NCBI GenBank assembly: GCA_041393395.1
Contig: JAWKKG010000004.1
Location: 806,001-870,000, forward strand
Direction of reading: 5' to 3'
DNA from: JAGQIB01 sp041393395
Lineage (GTDB): Bacteria > ARS69
Length of the DNA: 64,000 bases
Below the pieces are notes generated by a model. That model searched no databases. It was given only the letters and a program-made list of their open reading frames with translations, and had not been told where the DNA came from. The translations under genes and the position numbers were made by a program. Shown here piece by piece: positions 19,294 to 29,161 of this stretch. Within the stretch, counting starts at the first letter, position 1; each line of letters starts with the position of its first letter.

Positions 19294-20277
19294 CTAGCTC
19301 ACCTCGGGCTTCGCGTCTCGGGCCATGAGGGCCTCCAGGGCCTCCCGGGGCGGCGTTCCGCCGAACAGCACGGCCGCGACCTGCTCCGTGATCGGCAGCT
19401 CGACCCCGTGCTCGGCCGCGATCATCAGCGCCGACCGCGTGGTCTCGACCCCCTCCGCGACCATCCGCGTGATCTCGATCGCCTCCTCCAGCGTGCGACC
19501 CTTGCCGAGCAGCTCGCCGAGACCGCGGTTCCGGCTGTGACGGGACGCGCACGTGGTGACGAGATCGCCGATTCCGGCCAGGCCGAAGAACGTCTCCGGG
19601 CGCGCGCCGAGCTCGGCCCCGAGACGCACGATCTCCGCGAGACCGCGCGTGATCAGGGCGCCCTTCGTGTTGTCGCCGAAACCGAGCCCGTCCGCGATGC
19701 CGGCGCCGATCGCGATCACGTTCTTGAGCGCGGCCGCCGTCTCGGCGCCGAGGACGTCGGGGTTCGTGTACACGCGCAACGTGGTCGAGTGCAGCAGCTC
19801 CTGGAACAGCAGCGCCGTCTCGTCGCGGTCCGACGCGACCACGACCGAGGTCGGAATACCGCGCGCGACCTCCTCCGCGTGCGACGGTCCGGCGAGAAAC
19901 GCCACGCCGGTCGCCGCGCCGAACTCCGCCGCGAGCACCTCCGACATCCGCGCGCGCGTGCCGGGTTCGTAGCCCTTCGCGGCGCACAGCGCGTGCGCGG
20001 GCTTCAGCTCCGCGGCACGTCGCGCGACTTCCCGCTGCGCGCGCGTGGGGACGGCGAGGATCAGCGGCCGCCCCCCGAGGTCCGCGAGATCCGACGTGAC
20101 GGTGAGGCTCGCCGGCAAGGTGACGCCCGGCAGGTAGCGCTCGTTCTCGCCGTCCGCGCGCAGGCGCTCCGCCGCCGCGTCGTCGCGCACCCACAGGAGC
20201 GTGTCGTCGCCCTTCGAGGCGAGGTGCGTGGCCAGGGCCGTCCCCCAGCTTCCGCCGCCCAGGACCGCCGCGTTCAT
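19294..20277 (-). CDS. gpsA: Glycerol-3-phosphate dehydrogenase [NAD(P)+]
   Basis: 327 residues, typical length. It reduces dihydroxyacetone phosphate to sn-glycerol 3-phosphate, the backbone of phospholipids. The dinucleotide-binding motif is GGGSWGTALA at the N-terminus; FLAGPSHAEEVA, AAALKNVIAIGAG and GLAGIGDLVTTC are the family signatures, and GFGDNTKGALITRGLAE is the substrate-binding region. The start overlaps the plsY stop as ATGA. With plsY it forms the first steps of phosphatidic acid synthesis. Confidence 0.97.
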   Translation of the reverse strand: MNAAVLGGGSWGTALATHLASKGDDTLLWVRDDAAAERLRADGENERYLPGVTLPASLTVTSDLADLGGRPLILAVPTRAQREVARRAAELKPAHALCAAKGYEPGTRARMSEVLAAEFGAATGVAFLAGPSHAEEVARGIPTSVVVASDRDETALLFQELLHSTTLRVYTNPDVLGAETAAALKNVIAIGAGIADGLGFGDNTKGALITRGLAEIVRLGAELGARPETFFGLAGIGDLVTTCASRHSRNRGLGELLGKGRTLEEAIEITRMVAEGVETTRSALMIAAEHGVELPITEQVAAVLFGGTPPREALEALMARDAKPEVS

Positions 20278-20894
20278 CGCGTCGCCTCCTTCTTCTTGCC
20301 GATCCGGTTCTCGTTCCCGCGCACGAGGCGGACCAGGTTCGTGCGGTGCCGGACGAGGATCAGCGCCGCGATCAACACCGCCACGCCGAGCACCCACGGG
20401 CTCGCGTGCCGCCACGCGAGCGCGAACGGCAGCACCACCGCCGCCGTGATCGACGCGAGCGACATGTAGCGCGTGGTCAGCAGCACGATCAGGAACAGCG
20501 CGGCCGCGATACCGGTGGCCGCGGGCGCGATCGCCAGGAACGCGCCGCCCGCCGCCGCCACGCCCTTTCCGCCGCGGAACTTCGCCCACACCGGCCACAC
20601 GTGCCCGGCCACGGCCGCGAACCCGCACGCGAGCGGAAGCTCGGCGCCGGGCGCGCCGAACAATCCGGGCAGCAGCGCCGCGGAGGCCCAGCCCTTCGCG
20701 AAGTCGAGGAGCAGCACGGGGACGCCGAGCGCCGGCCCGAGCACGCGGATCGCGTTCGTGGCGCCGAGATTGCCGCTGCCGTGCGCGCGCAGGTCCACGC
20801 CCTTGAGGCGCGCGGCCAGCGCCGAGAACGGCACACCGCCGAGCAGGTACGCGGCGACGATCGCGAGGATCACGCGGACCGTTCCCTCGTTCAT
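20274..20894 (-). CDS. plsY: Glycerol-3-phosphate acyltransferase PlsY
   Basis: 206 residues with about five to six membrane helices. PlsY acylates glycerol 3-phosphate with acyl-phosphate at the inner membrane. Family motifs seen are GSGNLGATNAIRVLG (about residues 39-53), KFRGGKGVAAAGG and HRTNLVRLVRGNE. The ATG overlaps the der stop as ATGA and its own stop overlaps gpsA in the same way, so der, plsY and gpsA are likely translated in a coupled manner. PlsX is not in the window. Confidence 0.95.
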   Translation of the reverse strand: MNEGTVRVILAIVAAYLLGGVPFSALAARLKGVDLRAHGSGNLGATNAIRVLGPALGVPVLLLDFAKGWASAALLPGLFGAPGAELPLACGFAAVAGHVWPVWAKFRGGKGVAAAGGAFLAIAPAATGIAAALFLIVLLTTRYMSLASITAAVVLPFALAWRHASPWVLGVAVLIAALILVRHRTNLVRLVRGNENRIGKKKEATR

Positions 20895-22237
20895 TCCGCC
20901 GGCTCCCGCTCGCGCTTGCGCACCAGGACCTTCAGGTGCGCGCCCGCGAATCCGAACTCGTCCTTGAAGCGGTTGCGCAGGAATCGCACGTAGTGACCCT
21001 CGACGTTCTCGGGGTGGTTCGTGAACACCGCGAACGTCGGGGGCCGGGTCGCGACCTGCGTCGCGTAGAACACGCGGGTGAGGCGCGCGCTGCGGCCGGA
21101 GGGCGGCGGCGTCTCCGCGACGATCCGGCGCAGCACCTCGTTCACCTGCGACGTCGGGATGCGGCGGTTCGCGATGGCGGCGAGGCGTCCGGCCTCCGGC
21201 AGGATGCGATCCACGCGACGTTTCGTCAGGGCCGAAGCGTATACGAGCGGCGCGTCCGGCAGGAACTTGAAGTGGAACGCGAGACGCTCCTCGTAGCGCC
21301 GCGCGACGTCCGGGTCCTTCTCCACCGCGTCCCACTTGTTCGCCACGAGGATCACGCTGCGGAAACGGCCGGCCGCCTCGGCCGCGATCTTCACGTCCTG
21401 ATCGGCGACGGGCTCCGTGGCGTCGAGCACGACCACCGCCACGTCGCAGCGCTCGATCGCGCGTACCGAGCGCAGCGACGACCAGTACTCCACGAGCTCG
21501 TGGACGCGGCCGCGCTTGCGGATGCCGGCCGTATCCACGAGCACGAAGCGGCGACCGTCGATCTCGAGCGGCGTGTCCACCGAGTCGCGCGTGGTGCCCG
21601 CGACCTCGGACACGATCATCTTGTTCTCGCCGAGGATCGCGTTCGTGAGCGAGCTCTTGCCGACGTTCGGGCGGCCCACGATCGCCACGTACACCACGCC
21701 TTCCTCGGGCTCCGGCATCGCCTCGCGCTCGGGGAGCACGTCGATCAGGGCGTCGAGCAGGTCGCCGATCCCGCGGCCGCCGGTGGCGGCGATCGGGATC
21801 GCGGCGTCGAGACCCGGCGGCACGATGCCCGCCGCCTCCAGCGCCGACGCTTCCTCGTCCGCCTTGTTCGCCGCGACCACGATCGGCTTGCGGGTGCGCA
21901 CGAGGCGGCGGACGACTTCCTCGTCATCGGCCGTCAGACCGACGCGCGCGTCGAGGAGAAGCAGCACCACGTCGCATTCCTCGATCGCGGCCTCCACCTG
22001 CTCGCGGATCTGGAGCTCCATGCGCGTGCCGTCGCCGAGCGTGACGCCGCCCGTGTCCACGAGCCAGAAACGTCGGCCGGACCAGTCCGCGCGCGAGTAG
22101 TTCCGATCGCGGGTGACGCCGGCCTCGTCGTGCACCACGGCCACGCGCTGGCCCACGATGCGGTTGAAGAGCGTGGACTTGCCGACGTTCGGGCGACCGA
22201 CGATCGCGACGGTAGGCAGCCCATCGGACGAGCGCAT
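20891..22237 (-). CDS. der: Ribosome biogenesis GTPase Der (EngA)
   Basis: 448 residues; the ATG at 22237 is preceded by GAGG. It has two tandem GTPase domains and a C-terminal KH-like domain, as in all Der proteins. G1 motifs GRPNVGKST and GRPNVGKSS, G3 DTGG and DTAG, and G4 NKAD and NKWD are all intact. It acts in 50S subunit assembly. It heads the der-plsY-gpsA-merR operon. An upstream open frame adds low-complexity sequence and is not used. Confidence 0.97.
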   Translation of the reverse strand: MRSSDGLPTVAIVGRPNVGKSTLFNRIVGQRVAVVHDEAGVTRDRNYSRADWSGRRFWLVDTGGVTLGDGTRMELQIREQVEAAIEECDVVLLLLDARVGLTADDEEVVRRLVRTRKPIVVAANKADEEASALEAAGIVPPGLDAAIPIAATGGRGIGDLLDALIDVLPEREAMPEPEEGVVYVAIVGRPNVGKSSLTNAILGENKMIVSEVAGTTRDSVDTPLEIDGRRFVLVDTAGIRKRGRVHELVEYWSSLRSVRAIERCDVAVVVLDATEPVADQDVKIAAEAAGRFRSVILVANKWDAVEKDPDVARRYEERLAFHFKFLPDAPLVYASALTKRRVDRILPEAGRLAAIANRRIPTSQVNEVLRRIVAETPPPSGRSARLTRVFYATQVATRPPTFAVFTNHPENVEGHYVRFLRNRFKDEFGFAGAHLKVLVRKREREPAE

Positions 22238-22491
22238 CGGGACCTCGGGGGACGCGGGCGGAGCGGGTGTCGCGCCGGGAGCCGGCAGGCGGCGGGACCC
22301 GGGCGAGGGACCGGAAAGTCTGCGGTGCCGGGGGCCGGCGGTCAAGCGGGGGGTGGTCGGGTCACTCAACGCCCCATCGCCGGGCGGCCCGCGAGGGGCG
22401 GCAGAGCCCCACCCCGCCCGGTCGGAGCGGACCAAGCACCGGACTCGACGTGCGCGGGTTCCCTCCGACCCGTCTCCCCCCTTTGGTTCGT

Positions 22492-23051
22492 CTAGCTCGG
22501 CCAGAGCCACCCGAACGTGCCGGCGACGACGAGGGCGTAGAGGAAGCCGTCCACCGTGGCTTGAACGTGAGCGACCACGCGCGCCGGTACCAGATCGACA
22601 TCTGCCAGAGCGAGACCGCGTAGCCGATGAACGCCGTGGCGCCCGCGAATCGGAAGACGTTCAGGTAGTGCGTGCCGGGCGGCAGTGCGCGACCGGCGAC
22701 GTACGCGGAGAAGAAGCTGACCACGAGCAGATAGACGAACCACAGCGCGAGGTTGCGGCCCATGGACCACGCTCCGTTCGGCAGGACCGTGAGCAGGAAC
22801 ACGGGACCCTGCTTCATCTTGTCCATGAACTCCGGCGTGTTCAGCTCCGCGCCGCTGGACGCGCGAGGCACCATGTAGTCGCCGGGGGGCGGCATGAGCG
22901 GGCGGACGGCGTCGCGCAGCCGGTCCTCGTCCGGCACGCCGGGGTAGTCGGACCGATGCCAGAACGGACCCATGTGAATGATGGAGCTCAGGACGAACAC
23001 GAACACCGCGGAAAGCACGATCGGCAGCCACAGCGATTCGAAGCCGGTCAT
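22492..23051 (-). pseudogene. Small polytopic membrane protein interrupted by a single-base frameshift
   Basis: The ATG at 23051 follows GAGGAG and begins a hydrophobic segment. The frame then encodes HMGPFWHRSDYPGVPDE and two or three further membrane segments up to SIWYRRAWSLTFK. After this, near 22558-22561, the natural continuation (ATVDGFLYALVVAGTFGWLW, then stop at 22492) lies in another frame. Inserting one G in AAGCC (to AAGGCC) restores a 186-residue protein with about four membrane helices. Without it, translation runs into Arg/Ser/Pro-rich readthrough. I do not recognise the family. The lesion may be an assembly error or a real mutation. Confidence 0.75.
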
Positions 23052-23259
23052 GCGTCTACCTCCTCCGTGAGAGCCACACGGTTGCGGGGAGAGTAGCACC
23101 GGAGGCGGGATTCCCGGAGGGGGAAGCGCGGGGGGCGGCCGGTCCGCTCGCTGCCCCGGGGCGATCTTCGGACCCTCCACCACGTGGCGCCCGCGGGTGG
23201 CGCGAGCGACGCTCGTCCTCTACTCTGGTCGGATGCGTACTTCGAGAGAATCAGCCGCC

Positions 23260-25530
23260 ATGCCCCTCGTTCGGATCCGAGGGTTCGCGACCTTGCGATC
23301 CGGATTTGCTCGGCTCGGCGCGCGGATGTGCCTCAAGCAGATGTGCCTCAAGCAAACAATGGTCTGCGTGGCGGCCACGCTCGGCGCGGGGATGCTTGTG
23401 CGAACGGCGTCCGCCGAGGAAACCGCCGACCCGCGCACGAACGTCGAGCGCCTCGCCGCCCGCGTCAACGCGATCGACCCCGCGACGTTTCCCTACGCGA
23501 ACCTGGACCGCGCGCAGGCCCTCGCCGCCGACGTTCCGACCGGCCCCTTCGACCAGGTCGTGCTCCATCACCTCCGGGTGTCGCTGCAGCGCCTCGGTGG
23601 CGGCGACGCCGAGGGCGCGCTGAGTCGCCTGAACGGCGTCCGCAAGCTCCTGGAGCAGACCCCGGACGTACCGCCCGGCCTGTGGAAGGTCTTCTGGGAG
23701 ACGTACGGCGTCGCCGCGCTGCGGCTCGGCGAGCAAAAGAACTGCCTCGGCCACCACGGCGCCGAGTCGTGCGTGCTGCCGCTGCGCGGTGGCGGCGTGC
23801 ACATGGAACCGGGGCCGGCGACCGTCGCGCGGAACTGCTTCCTGCGCTGCCTCGAGGAGTTCGGCGACCCGACCGTGGCCGACCGCTGGCTCCTGAACAT
23901 CGCGGCCATGGCCACCGCGACGTGGCCGGACGGCGTGCCCGAGAAGTGGCGCGTGCCGCCGGAGACGTTCGCGCCGGAGACGGACTTTCCGGTCTTCGCG
24001 GACATCGCGCCGGCGGCCGGCGTGGCCGCGAGCGGCCTGTCCGGCGGCAGCGCGCTCGATGACTTCGACGGCGACGGTGATCTCGATCTCGTGGTGTCGA
24101 GCTGGGGACTGCGCGATCCGCTGCGCTACTTCCGCAACGACGGCGTCGGCGAGGACGGCACGCCCCGCTTTGCCGAGCGGAGCTCCGAGGCCGGCTTCGA
24201 CGGCCAGTGGGGCGGACTCAATCTCATCCACGGCGACTACGACAACGACGGCGACTACGACCTCTACATCCTGCGCGGCGCGTGGCTCGGCCAGGTGTTC
24301 GGGCGGCTTCCGAACTCGCTGCTGCGAAACGACGGCCACGGCACGTTCACGGACGTGACGATCGAGGCCGGCCTGTTCGACGAGTGGCCCACGCACAGCG
24401 CCGCGTTCGGCGACCTCGACCTGGACGGCGACCTCGATCTCGTGGTCGCGGTGGAGACCTTCCCCGGCGAGACGCCGGTGCCGGCGCGGTTCTATCGCAA
24501 CCGCGGCGACGGCACGTTCGAAGACGTCGCGGAGGCGGCCGGGCTCGCGTTCGCCGGGCTGGTGAAGGGCATCACGCTCGGCGACGTCGACAACGACGGC
24601 GATCCGGACCTGTACGCGTCCCGCTGGGGCGAGCCGAACCTGCTGCTCGTGCAGACGGGCATCGGCAGCGACGGTCTCCCCCACTACGAGGACCGCACGG
24701 CGGCGGCCGGCGTGGCCGATCCGATCCGCAGTTTCCCCACTTGGTTCTTCGACTACGACCAGGACGGCGACGAGGACCTGTTCGTCGCGAGCTTCGGCGG
24801 CTTCGAGGGCGACAATTTGGAGCCCGTGGCGCGCGACATCCTCGGGATGCCGAGCGAGGGCGAGCGCTGCCGCCTGTACCGCAACCGCGGCGACGGCACG
24901 TTCGACGACGTCTCCGAGGAGACCGGTCTCTCCCGCGTGATCCTCGGCATGGGCGCGAACTTCGGCGACCTCGACCACGACGGCTGGCTCGACATCCTCA
25001 TCGGCACCGGCGAGCCGCGCATGTCCACGCTGGTCCCGAACGTCGCGTTCCGCAACGTGAACGGCGAGCGCTTCGAGGAGGTCACGTTCGCGTCCCGTCT
25101 CGGCCAGCTCCAGAAGGGCCACGGCGTGTCGTTCGGCGACATCGACGGGGACGGCGACGAGGACGTCGCGATGGTGCTGGGGGGCGCCTACTCCGGGGAT
25201 GTGTACCCGAACGCGCTGTACCGGAACCCGTCGCCGCCGGGGAACTGGGTGGCGTTGAAGCTCGTGGGGACCGAGGCGAACCGGAATGCGATCGGGGCGC
25301 GGGTGGAGATCGTGGTGAAGGACCCGGACGGGACGGAGAGGAGTCTGTTCCGGACGGTGACGAGTGGTGGGTCGTTCGGGTCGAGTTCGTATGTGCTGGA
25401 GGTGGGGCTGGGGGAGGCGAAGGAAGTTGCGGGCCTGGAACTCCGATGGCCCGGATCCGAGACGGAAAGCCGGCACGAGGTACGCGCCGAGCGAACCCTC
25501 GACATTCGCGAAGGATCGGCCAGGCCCTAG
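23260..25530 (+). CDS. Secreted VCBS/FG-GAP repeat protein with UnbV/ASPIC C-terminal domain
   Basis: About 756 residues. An Arg-containing N-terminus and a hydrophobic stretch ending TASA look like a signal peptide. The start is uncertain: ATGs at 23233, 23260, 23326 and 23341 are in frame and none has a good SD. Residues 30-220 are an alpha-helical region. From about 245 there are seven calcium-binding-type blade motifs (DFDGDGDLD, DYDNDGDYD, DLDLDGDLD, DVDNDGDPD, DYDQDGDED, DLDHDGWLD, DIDGDGDED), which should form a beta-propeller. The end has the ASPIC/UnbV pattern (NRNAIGARVEI, LEVGLGEAKEVAGLELRWPG). Such CRTAC1-like proteins are exported; their exact roles are unknown. The gene is divergent from the frameshifted membrane protein and stands alone. 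Confidence 0.88.
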   Translation: MPLVRIRGFATLRSGFARLGARMCLKQMCLKQTMVCVAATLGAGMLVRTASAEETADPRTNVERLAARVNAIDPATFPYANLDRAQALAADVPTGPFDQVVLHHLRVSLQRLGGGDAEGALSRLNGVRKLLEQTPDVPPGLWKVFWETYGVAALRLGEQKNCLGHHGAESCVLPLRGGGVHMEPGPATVARNCFLRCLEEFGDPTVADRWLLNIAAMATATWPDGVPEKWRVPPETFAPETDFPVFADIAPAAGVAASGLSGGSALDDFDGDGDLDLVVSSWGLRDPLRYFRNDGVGEDGTPRFAERSSEAGFDGQWGGLNLIHGDYDNDGDYDLYILRGAWLGQVFGRLPNSLLRNDGHGTFTDVTIEAGLFDEWPTHSAAFGDLDLDGDLDLVVAVETFPGETPVPARFYRNRGDGTFEDVAEAAGLAFAGLVKGITLGDVDNDGDPDLYASRWGEPNLLLVQTGIGSDGLPHYEDRTAAAGVADPIRSFPTWFFDYDQDGDEDLFVASFGGFEGDNLEPVARDILGMPSEGERCRLYRNRGDGTFDDVSEETGLSRVILGMGANFGDLDHDGWLDILIGTGEPRMSTLVPNVAFRNVNGERFEEVTFASRLGQLQKGHGVSFGDIDGDGDEDVAMVLGGAYSGDVYPNALYRNPSPPGNWVALKLVGTEANRNAIGARVEIVVKDPDGTERSLFRTVTSGGSFGSSSYVLEVGLGEAKEVAGLELRWPGSETESRHEVRAERTLDIREGSARP
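23325..23354 (+). repeat. 15-bp exact tandem duplication in the signal-peptide region
   Basis: GATGTGCCTCAAGCA occurs twice in direct succession, giving the peptide MCLKQMCLKQ just before the hydrophobic core of the VCBS protein's signal sequence. Each copy supplies an in-frame ATG. The duplication is in frame and could expand or contract by slippage. Confidence 0.9.
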
Positions 25531-25852
25531 TCAGCGAGCGTCGCCGCCACCACGGCCGCGACAGCGGACAGCAGGAAGGCCCGACGAGCGGATCGGGGCG
25601 AACGGACTCGTGGACTTGGGGTCTCCGTGATCTGCTCCTCCGAACCCCGGTGGCCCCCGCCGCCCCTAGTATCGCCAGCTGTCGCGGGACGCGTCCGACG
25701 GGATGTTGTTCCTAGGCTAGGCTGTTTATCACAGGCCGATTATCCGGCTACCTTCGATCAAGCTCCGGCGCCACCTTGAGTCCCGGAGTCGGGCGCGACG
25801 GCGAGGGGCGTCCTTGCGCCGCGACCGTGCCCTTCAGTGCCCCGCCGCCCGA
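25531..25852. other. Intergenic region at the right-hand end of the VCBS gene and 3' end of hsdR
   Basis: About 320 bp between two convergent genes. I see no gene, tRNA or strong terminator. A tract near 25705-25760 is noticeably less GC-rich than its surroundings (for example CTGTTTATCACAGG) and marks one border of the restriction-modification block. No copy of the tRNA-Gly 3' end was found here. Confidence 0.5.
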
Positions 25853-28800
25853 CTACCCAGCGCCCCCGCCTCGAAGCCCATACCCCCCGCTCCCGCGCCT
25901 TCTCTGCGCCAGCAGCATGTCGAACACCACCCTCTGGAAGCCAGCCTGAACCTCCTTGCTGTTGAGGTACTGCATCATCTGCGCTTGATGTGCCTCGCCG
26001 CTCTCCATCACGGCCTCATCCAGTGCGCTCGGAAAATCGCCCAGCAGGGCCTGCTCCGGCGAATTGTTCTCGATCTGGTTCATCACCCGCGGATTCTCCC
26101 CTACCTTGTCCCGGATCGTGTACGCGTAGCTGATGAGATCCTGGTCAGATAGCCCCTCGGTGATGAAGAGGTCGTTCAAACGGGCGATGATCTGCGACAG
26201 CCACACGTCCTCCTTGTCCCGTGCCTTCGCCGTGCCGAGGTCCGACGCCGCCGCAAGTCCCGGACCCGCACCTTCAGGGCCCAGCATCAGATCCTGCTGC
26301 CGGATCTTCGACAGCCGGTAGTGGCTCAGTTCGACCGAGCTGAGATCCACGGGATCGTCGTCCGGCATCCGCTCTCGCAGAAGCGGGGCCAGGTGGCGGG
26401 CGTAGAGGCTCAGCCTCTCCAGGTCGTGGCTCTCGTACTCCACGATCTGGGACATGAACTCGTAGTAGCGGACGAACGTCATCAGGTCCGTCTTGAAGAG
26501 GCCCAGGAAGTCGAGATCCCGCTTGGCCTCCTTCATGTCCGCCTCGGCATTCGCGATGAACGTGGCATCCCCCACCGTCTTCGCGTGCTCGTAGAGCCTG
26601 CGGTGCTTCGCGTGGTCGGCCTGCGCCTGCTCGTACCTGGCCTGCCACCGCTCCACCGCGGGCCGGCACACGTTGCTGATGGCGGCATTGCTCCTGCTCT
26701 TCGTGAAGAAGACCTCGCAGAAGTGCGTGACCTCGGTCCACAGGAAGATGTCCGCCGCCCGCAGCTTCTCGTACAGGTCCCAGATGAGATTGGGATCGGA
26801 GACGTCCAGGAGCGTCGCCGTCTGGTAGTACTCCTGGAAGGCGGCCAGGACGTCGTCGGGCTCGTTGAAGAAGTCGACGACGTAGGTCTCCTGCTTGCCC
26901 GGATAGATCCGGTTCAGCCGCGAGAGCGTCTGCACGCAGTCGAGCCCGCCGAGCTTCTTGTCCACGTACATCGCGCAGAGCTTGGGCTGGTCGAAGCCCG
27001 TCTGGAACTTCTGGGCCACGATCATCACCCGGAACTCGTCCGTGTCGAAGACCTTGCGCATGTCCCGGCCCTTGAGGTCCGGGTTCATGCTGGTCTCCGT
27101 GAAGGTCTCCCCCATGAGGCCCGCCGCGTTGGGGTCCCCCGCGCCGAACGTCACCTCGCCGCTGAACGCCACCATCGCGGTCATGCGGCTGTACTGCTTC
27201 TTCCGGACGTACTTGTCGAACTCGATCTTGTAGCGCACCGCCTCCTTGCGCGAGCCGGTAACCACCATCGCCTTCGCGTGGCCGCCCAGGAGTCCCATCA
27301 CCGTGTCGCGGAAGTGCTCCACGATCACCATCACCTTCTGGGCGATGTTGTAGTCGTGGAGCCGCACCCATTGAGCCAGCTTGACCTGGGCCTTCTTGGC
27401 GTCCACCTCGGCGTCGGCGGCCGCCATCTTCTGCGCGAGGTTGTAGGCCACCTTGTAGTTCGTGTAGTTCTTCAGGACGTCAAGGATGTACCCCTCCTCG
27501 ATCGCCTGGCGCATGCTGTAGACGTGGAACGCCCGCGGCTTGTTCGTCTTCGATGGGGGCTCGTCCGGGTTCGGCAGGCGGCCGAACAGCTCCAGCGTCT
27601 TGCTCTTCGGGGTCGCCGTGAAGGCGTAGTAGCTCAGGTTCGGCGAGGCGCGGCGCGAGGCCACCGTCGCGGTGATCATATCCTCGGCGGAGACCGCCTC
27701 CTCCTCGCCGTCCTCCCCCGTCTCCGGCGTCTTCCGCTCCGTCGTCAGCACTTCCTTGAGCTTACGCGCCGTCGTTCCCGACTGCGACGAGTGCACCTCG
27801 TCGGCGATGATCGCGTAGCGCCGCTCCCGGAGGCTCCCGCTGTCCTCGATGGCCTTCAGCACGTACGGGAACGTCTGCAGCGTCACGATGACGATCGGCT
27901 GGCTCTGCTCCAGCGCTTGGGCCAGCTTCTCGGACTTGGAGCCCTGCCCCTCCTCCCGGTTGATCCGGCCCACCACGCCGTCCTTGTGCTCGAACTGGTA
28001 GATCGTGTCCTGGAGCTGGCTGTCCAGCACCGTCCGGTCCGTCACCACGATCACCGAGTGGAAGACCTTCTCGCCCGCCTCGTCGTGGAGCGACGAGAGC
28101 TGGTGCGCCGTCCAGGCGATCGAGTTGGACTTGCCCGAGCCGGCGCTGTGCTGGGCGAGGTACTTGTGGCCCGAACCCTCCTCGCGGCTGGCCCGGATCA
28201 GGCGCGTGACCAGGTCCCACTGGTGGTAGCGCGGGAAGATGAGCTTCTCGGTCTTCTTCTTGCGGCCGTCCCAGTCCTCCTCGGTCTTGATCTCCAGGTG
28301 GATGAAGCGGCCGATGATCTGGAGGAGGTTGGCCGGCGAGAGGACGTCGTTCCAGAGGTATGCGGTGGCGTAGGTATTCTCGTCCTCGGGCGGGTCGTTG
28401 CCGGCGCCGCCGTCCGCGGTGCCCCGGTTGAACGGGAGGAACCGCGTGTCGTCGCCCGCGAGGCGCGTGGTCATGTACGCCTCGTACTGGCTCACGGCGA
28501 AGTGCACCAGGGCGCCCCGCTTGAACGTGAGGAGCGGCTCGGGCTTGTTGGTCCCGGGGTCCTTGGGGAGGCGGGTCTTCTTGTACTGGCGGACGGCGCT
28601 TTGGACCGCCTGCTTGAACTCGCTCTTCAGCTCCATCGTGACGACGGGGATCCCGTTCACGAAGAGCACGAGATCGATGCGCCAGGCCTTGGCCTTGGCG
28701 CCGGTCTCCTCGAAGTGGGCCTGCGTGGCGTAGGGGCTGTAGACCAGCTCCGGGACAACGCGGAGGATGTTGCCCTCGTACATGGCCTGCGTGTCGGGGT

Positions 28801-29161
28801 TCAGGCCGTGCTCGGGCCTGAACTGGCAGAGCTTGAAGGAGGCGGACTTGTCGCGGAGCTCGTGGCGGAGGACGCCGAGGGTGCCGAAGGTGCGGAGGTT
28901 CTTGTCCGAGGCGTGCGGATCGGCCTTGCCGAGCTGGGCGGCGAGCTTGTCGAGGAAGGCACGCTCGGGATTGGACGGGTACAGCCGTTGGTACTTCTCC
29001 CACTCTTTCGACTGGGTGGACTTCACGTAGTCGAGGCAGTCCGGGGTGTAGAACGCGCGTTCGCGGTCGTAGTGGGCCGGGTCGCCGAGCTTCCAGCCGC
29101 CTTCGATCATCTGGGTGATGATGTCCTGCTGGAAGGCGGCTTCCTTGGCGTCGGCGGTCAT
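25853..29161 (-). CDS. hsdR: Type I restriction endonuclease, R (translocase/nuclease) subunit
   Basis: 1102 residues, typical of HsdR. The N-terminal PD-(D/E)xK nuclease is visible as RIDLVLFVNG and VTMELKSEF (Asp near 162, Glu and Lys near 178-180). The superfamily 2 motor follows: Walker A HSAGSGKSNSIAW near residue 340, the DEAD-type box IADEVHSSQSG near 453, TATPKSKTLELFG, and helicase motif VI-like QTLSRLNRIYPGK. The C-terminal helical part probably contacts the methylase core. The subunit pumps DNA by ATP hydrolysis and cuts at distant sites when the recognition site is unmethylated. The ATG overlaps the hsdS stop (ATGA). No frameshift is seen, so it appears intact. Confidence 0.96.
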   Translation of the reverse strand: MTADAKEAAFQQDIITQMIEGGWKLGDPAHYDRERAFYTPDCLDYVKSTQSKEWEKYQRLYPSNPERAFLDKLAAQLGKADPHASDKNLRTFGTLGVLRHELRDKSASFKLCQFRPEHGLNPDTQAMYEGNILRVVPELVYSPYATQAHFEETGAKAKAWRIDLVLFVNGIPVVTMELKSEFKQAVQSAVRQYKKTRLPKDPGTNKPEPLLTFKRGALVHFAVSQYEAYMTTRLAGDDTRFLPFNRGTADGGAGNDPPEDENTYATAYLWNDVLSPANLLQIIGRFIHLEIKTEEDWDGRKKKTEKLIFPRYHQWDLVTRLIRASREEGSGHKYLAQHSAGSGKSNSIAWTAHQLSSLHDEAGEKVFHSVIVVTDRTVLDSQLQDTIYQFEHKDGVVGRINREEGQGSKSEKLAQALEQSQPIVIVTLQTFPYVLKAIEDSGSLRERRYAIIADEVHSSQSGTTARKLKEVLTTERKTPETGEDGEEEAVSAEDMITATVASRRASPNLSYYAFTATPKSKTLELFGRLPNPDEPPSKTNKPRAFHVYSMRQAIEEGYILDVLKNYTNYKVAYNLAQKMAAADAEVDAKKAQVKLAQWVRLHDYNIAQKVMVIVEHFRDTVMGLLGGHAKAMVVTGSRKEAVRYKIEFDKYVRKKQYSRMTAMVAFSGEVTFGAGDPNAAGLMGETFTETSMNPDLKGRDMRKVFDTDEFRVMIVAQKFQTGFDQPKLCAMYVDKKLGGLDCVQTLSRLNRIYPGKQETYVVDFFNEPDDVLAAFQEYYQTATLLDVSDPNLIWDLYEKLRAADIFLWTEVTHFCEVFFTKSRSNAAISNVCRPAVERWQARYEQAQADHAKHRRLYEHAKTVGDATFIANAEADMKEAKRDLDFLGLFKTDLMTFVRYYEFMSQIVEYESHDLERLSLYARHLAPLLRERMPDDDPVDLSSVELSHYRLSKIRQQDLMLGPEGAGPGLAAASDLGTAKARDKEDVWLSQIIARLNDLFITEGLSDQDLISYAYTIRDKVGENPRVMNQIENNSPEQALLGDFPSALDEAVMESGEAHQAQMMQYLNSKEVQAGFQRVVFDMLLAQRRRGSGGYGLRGGGAG

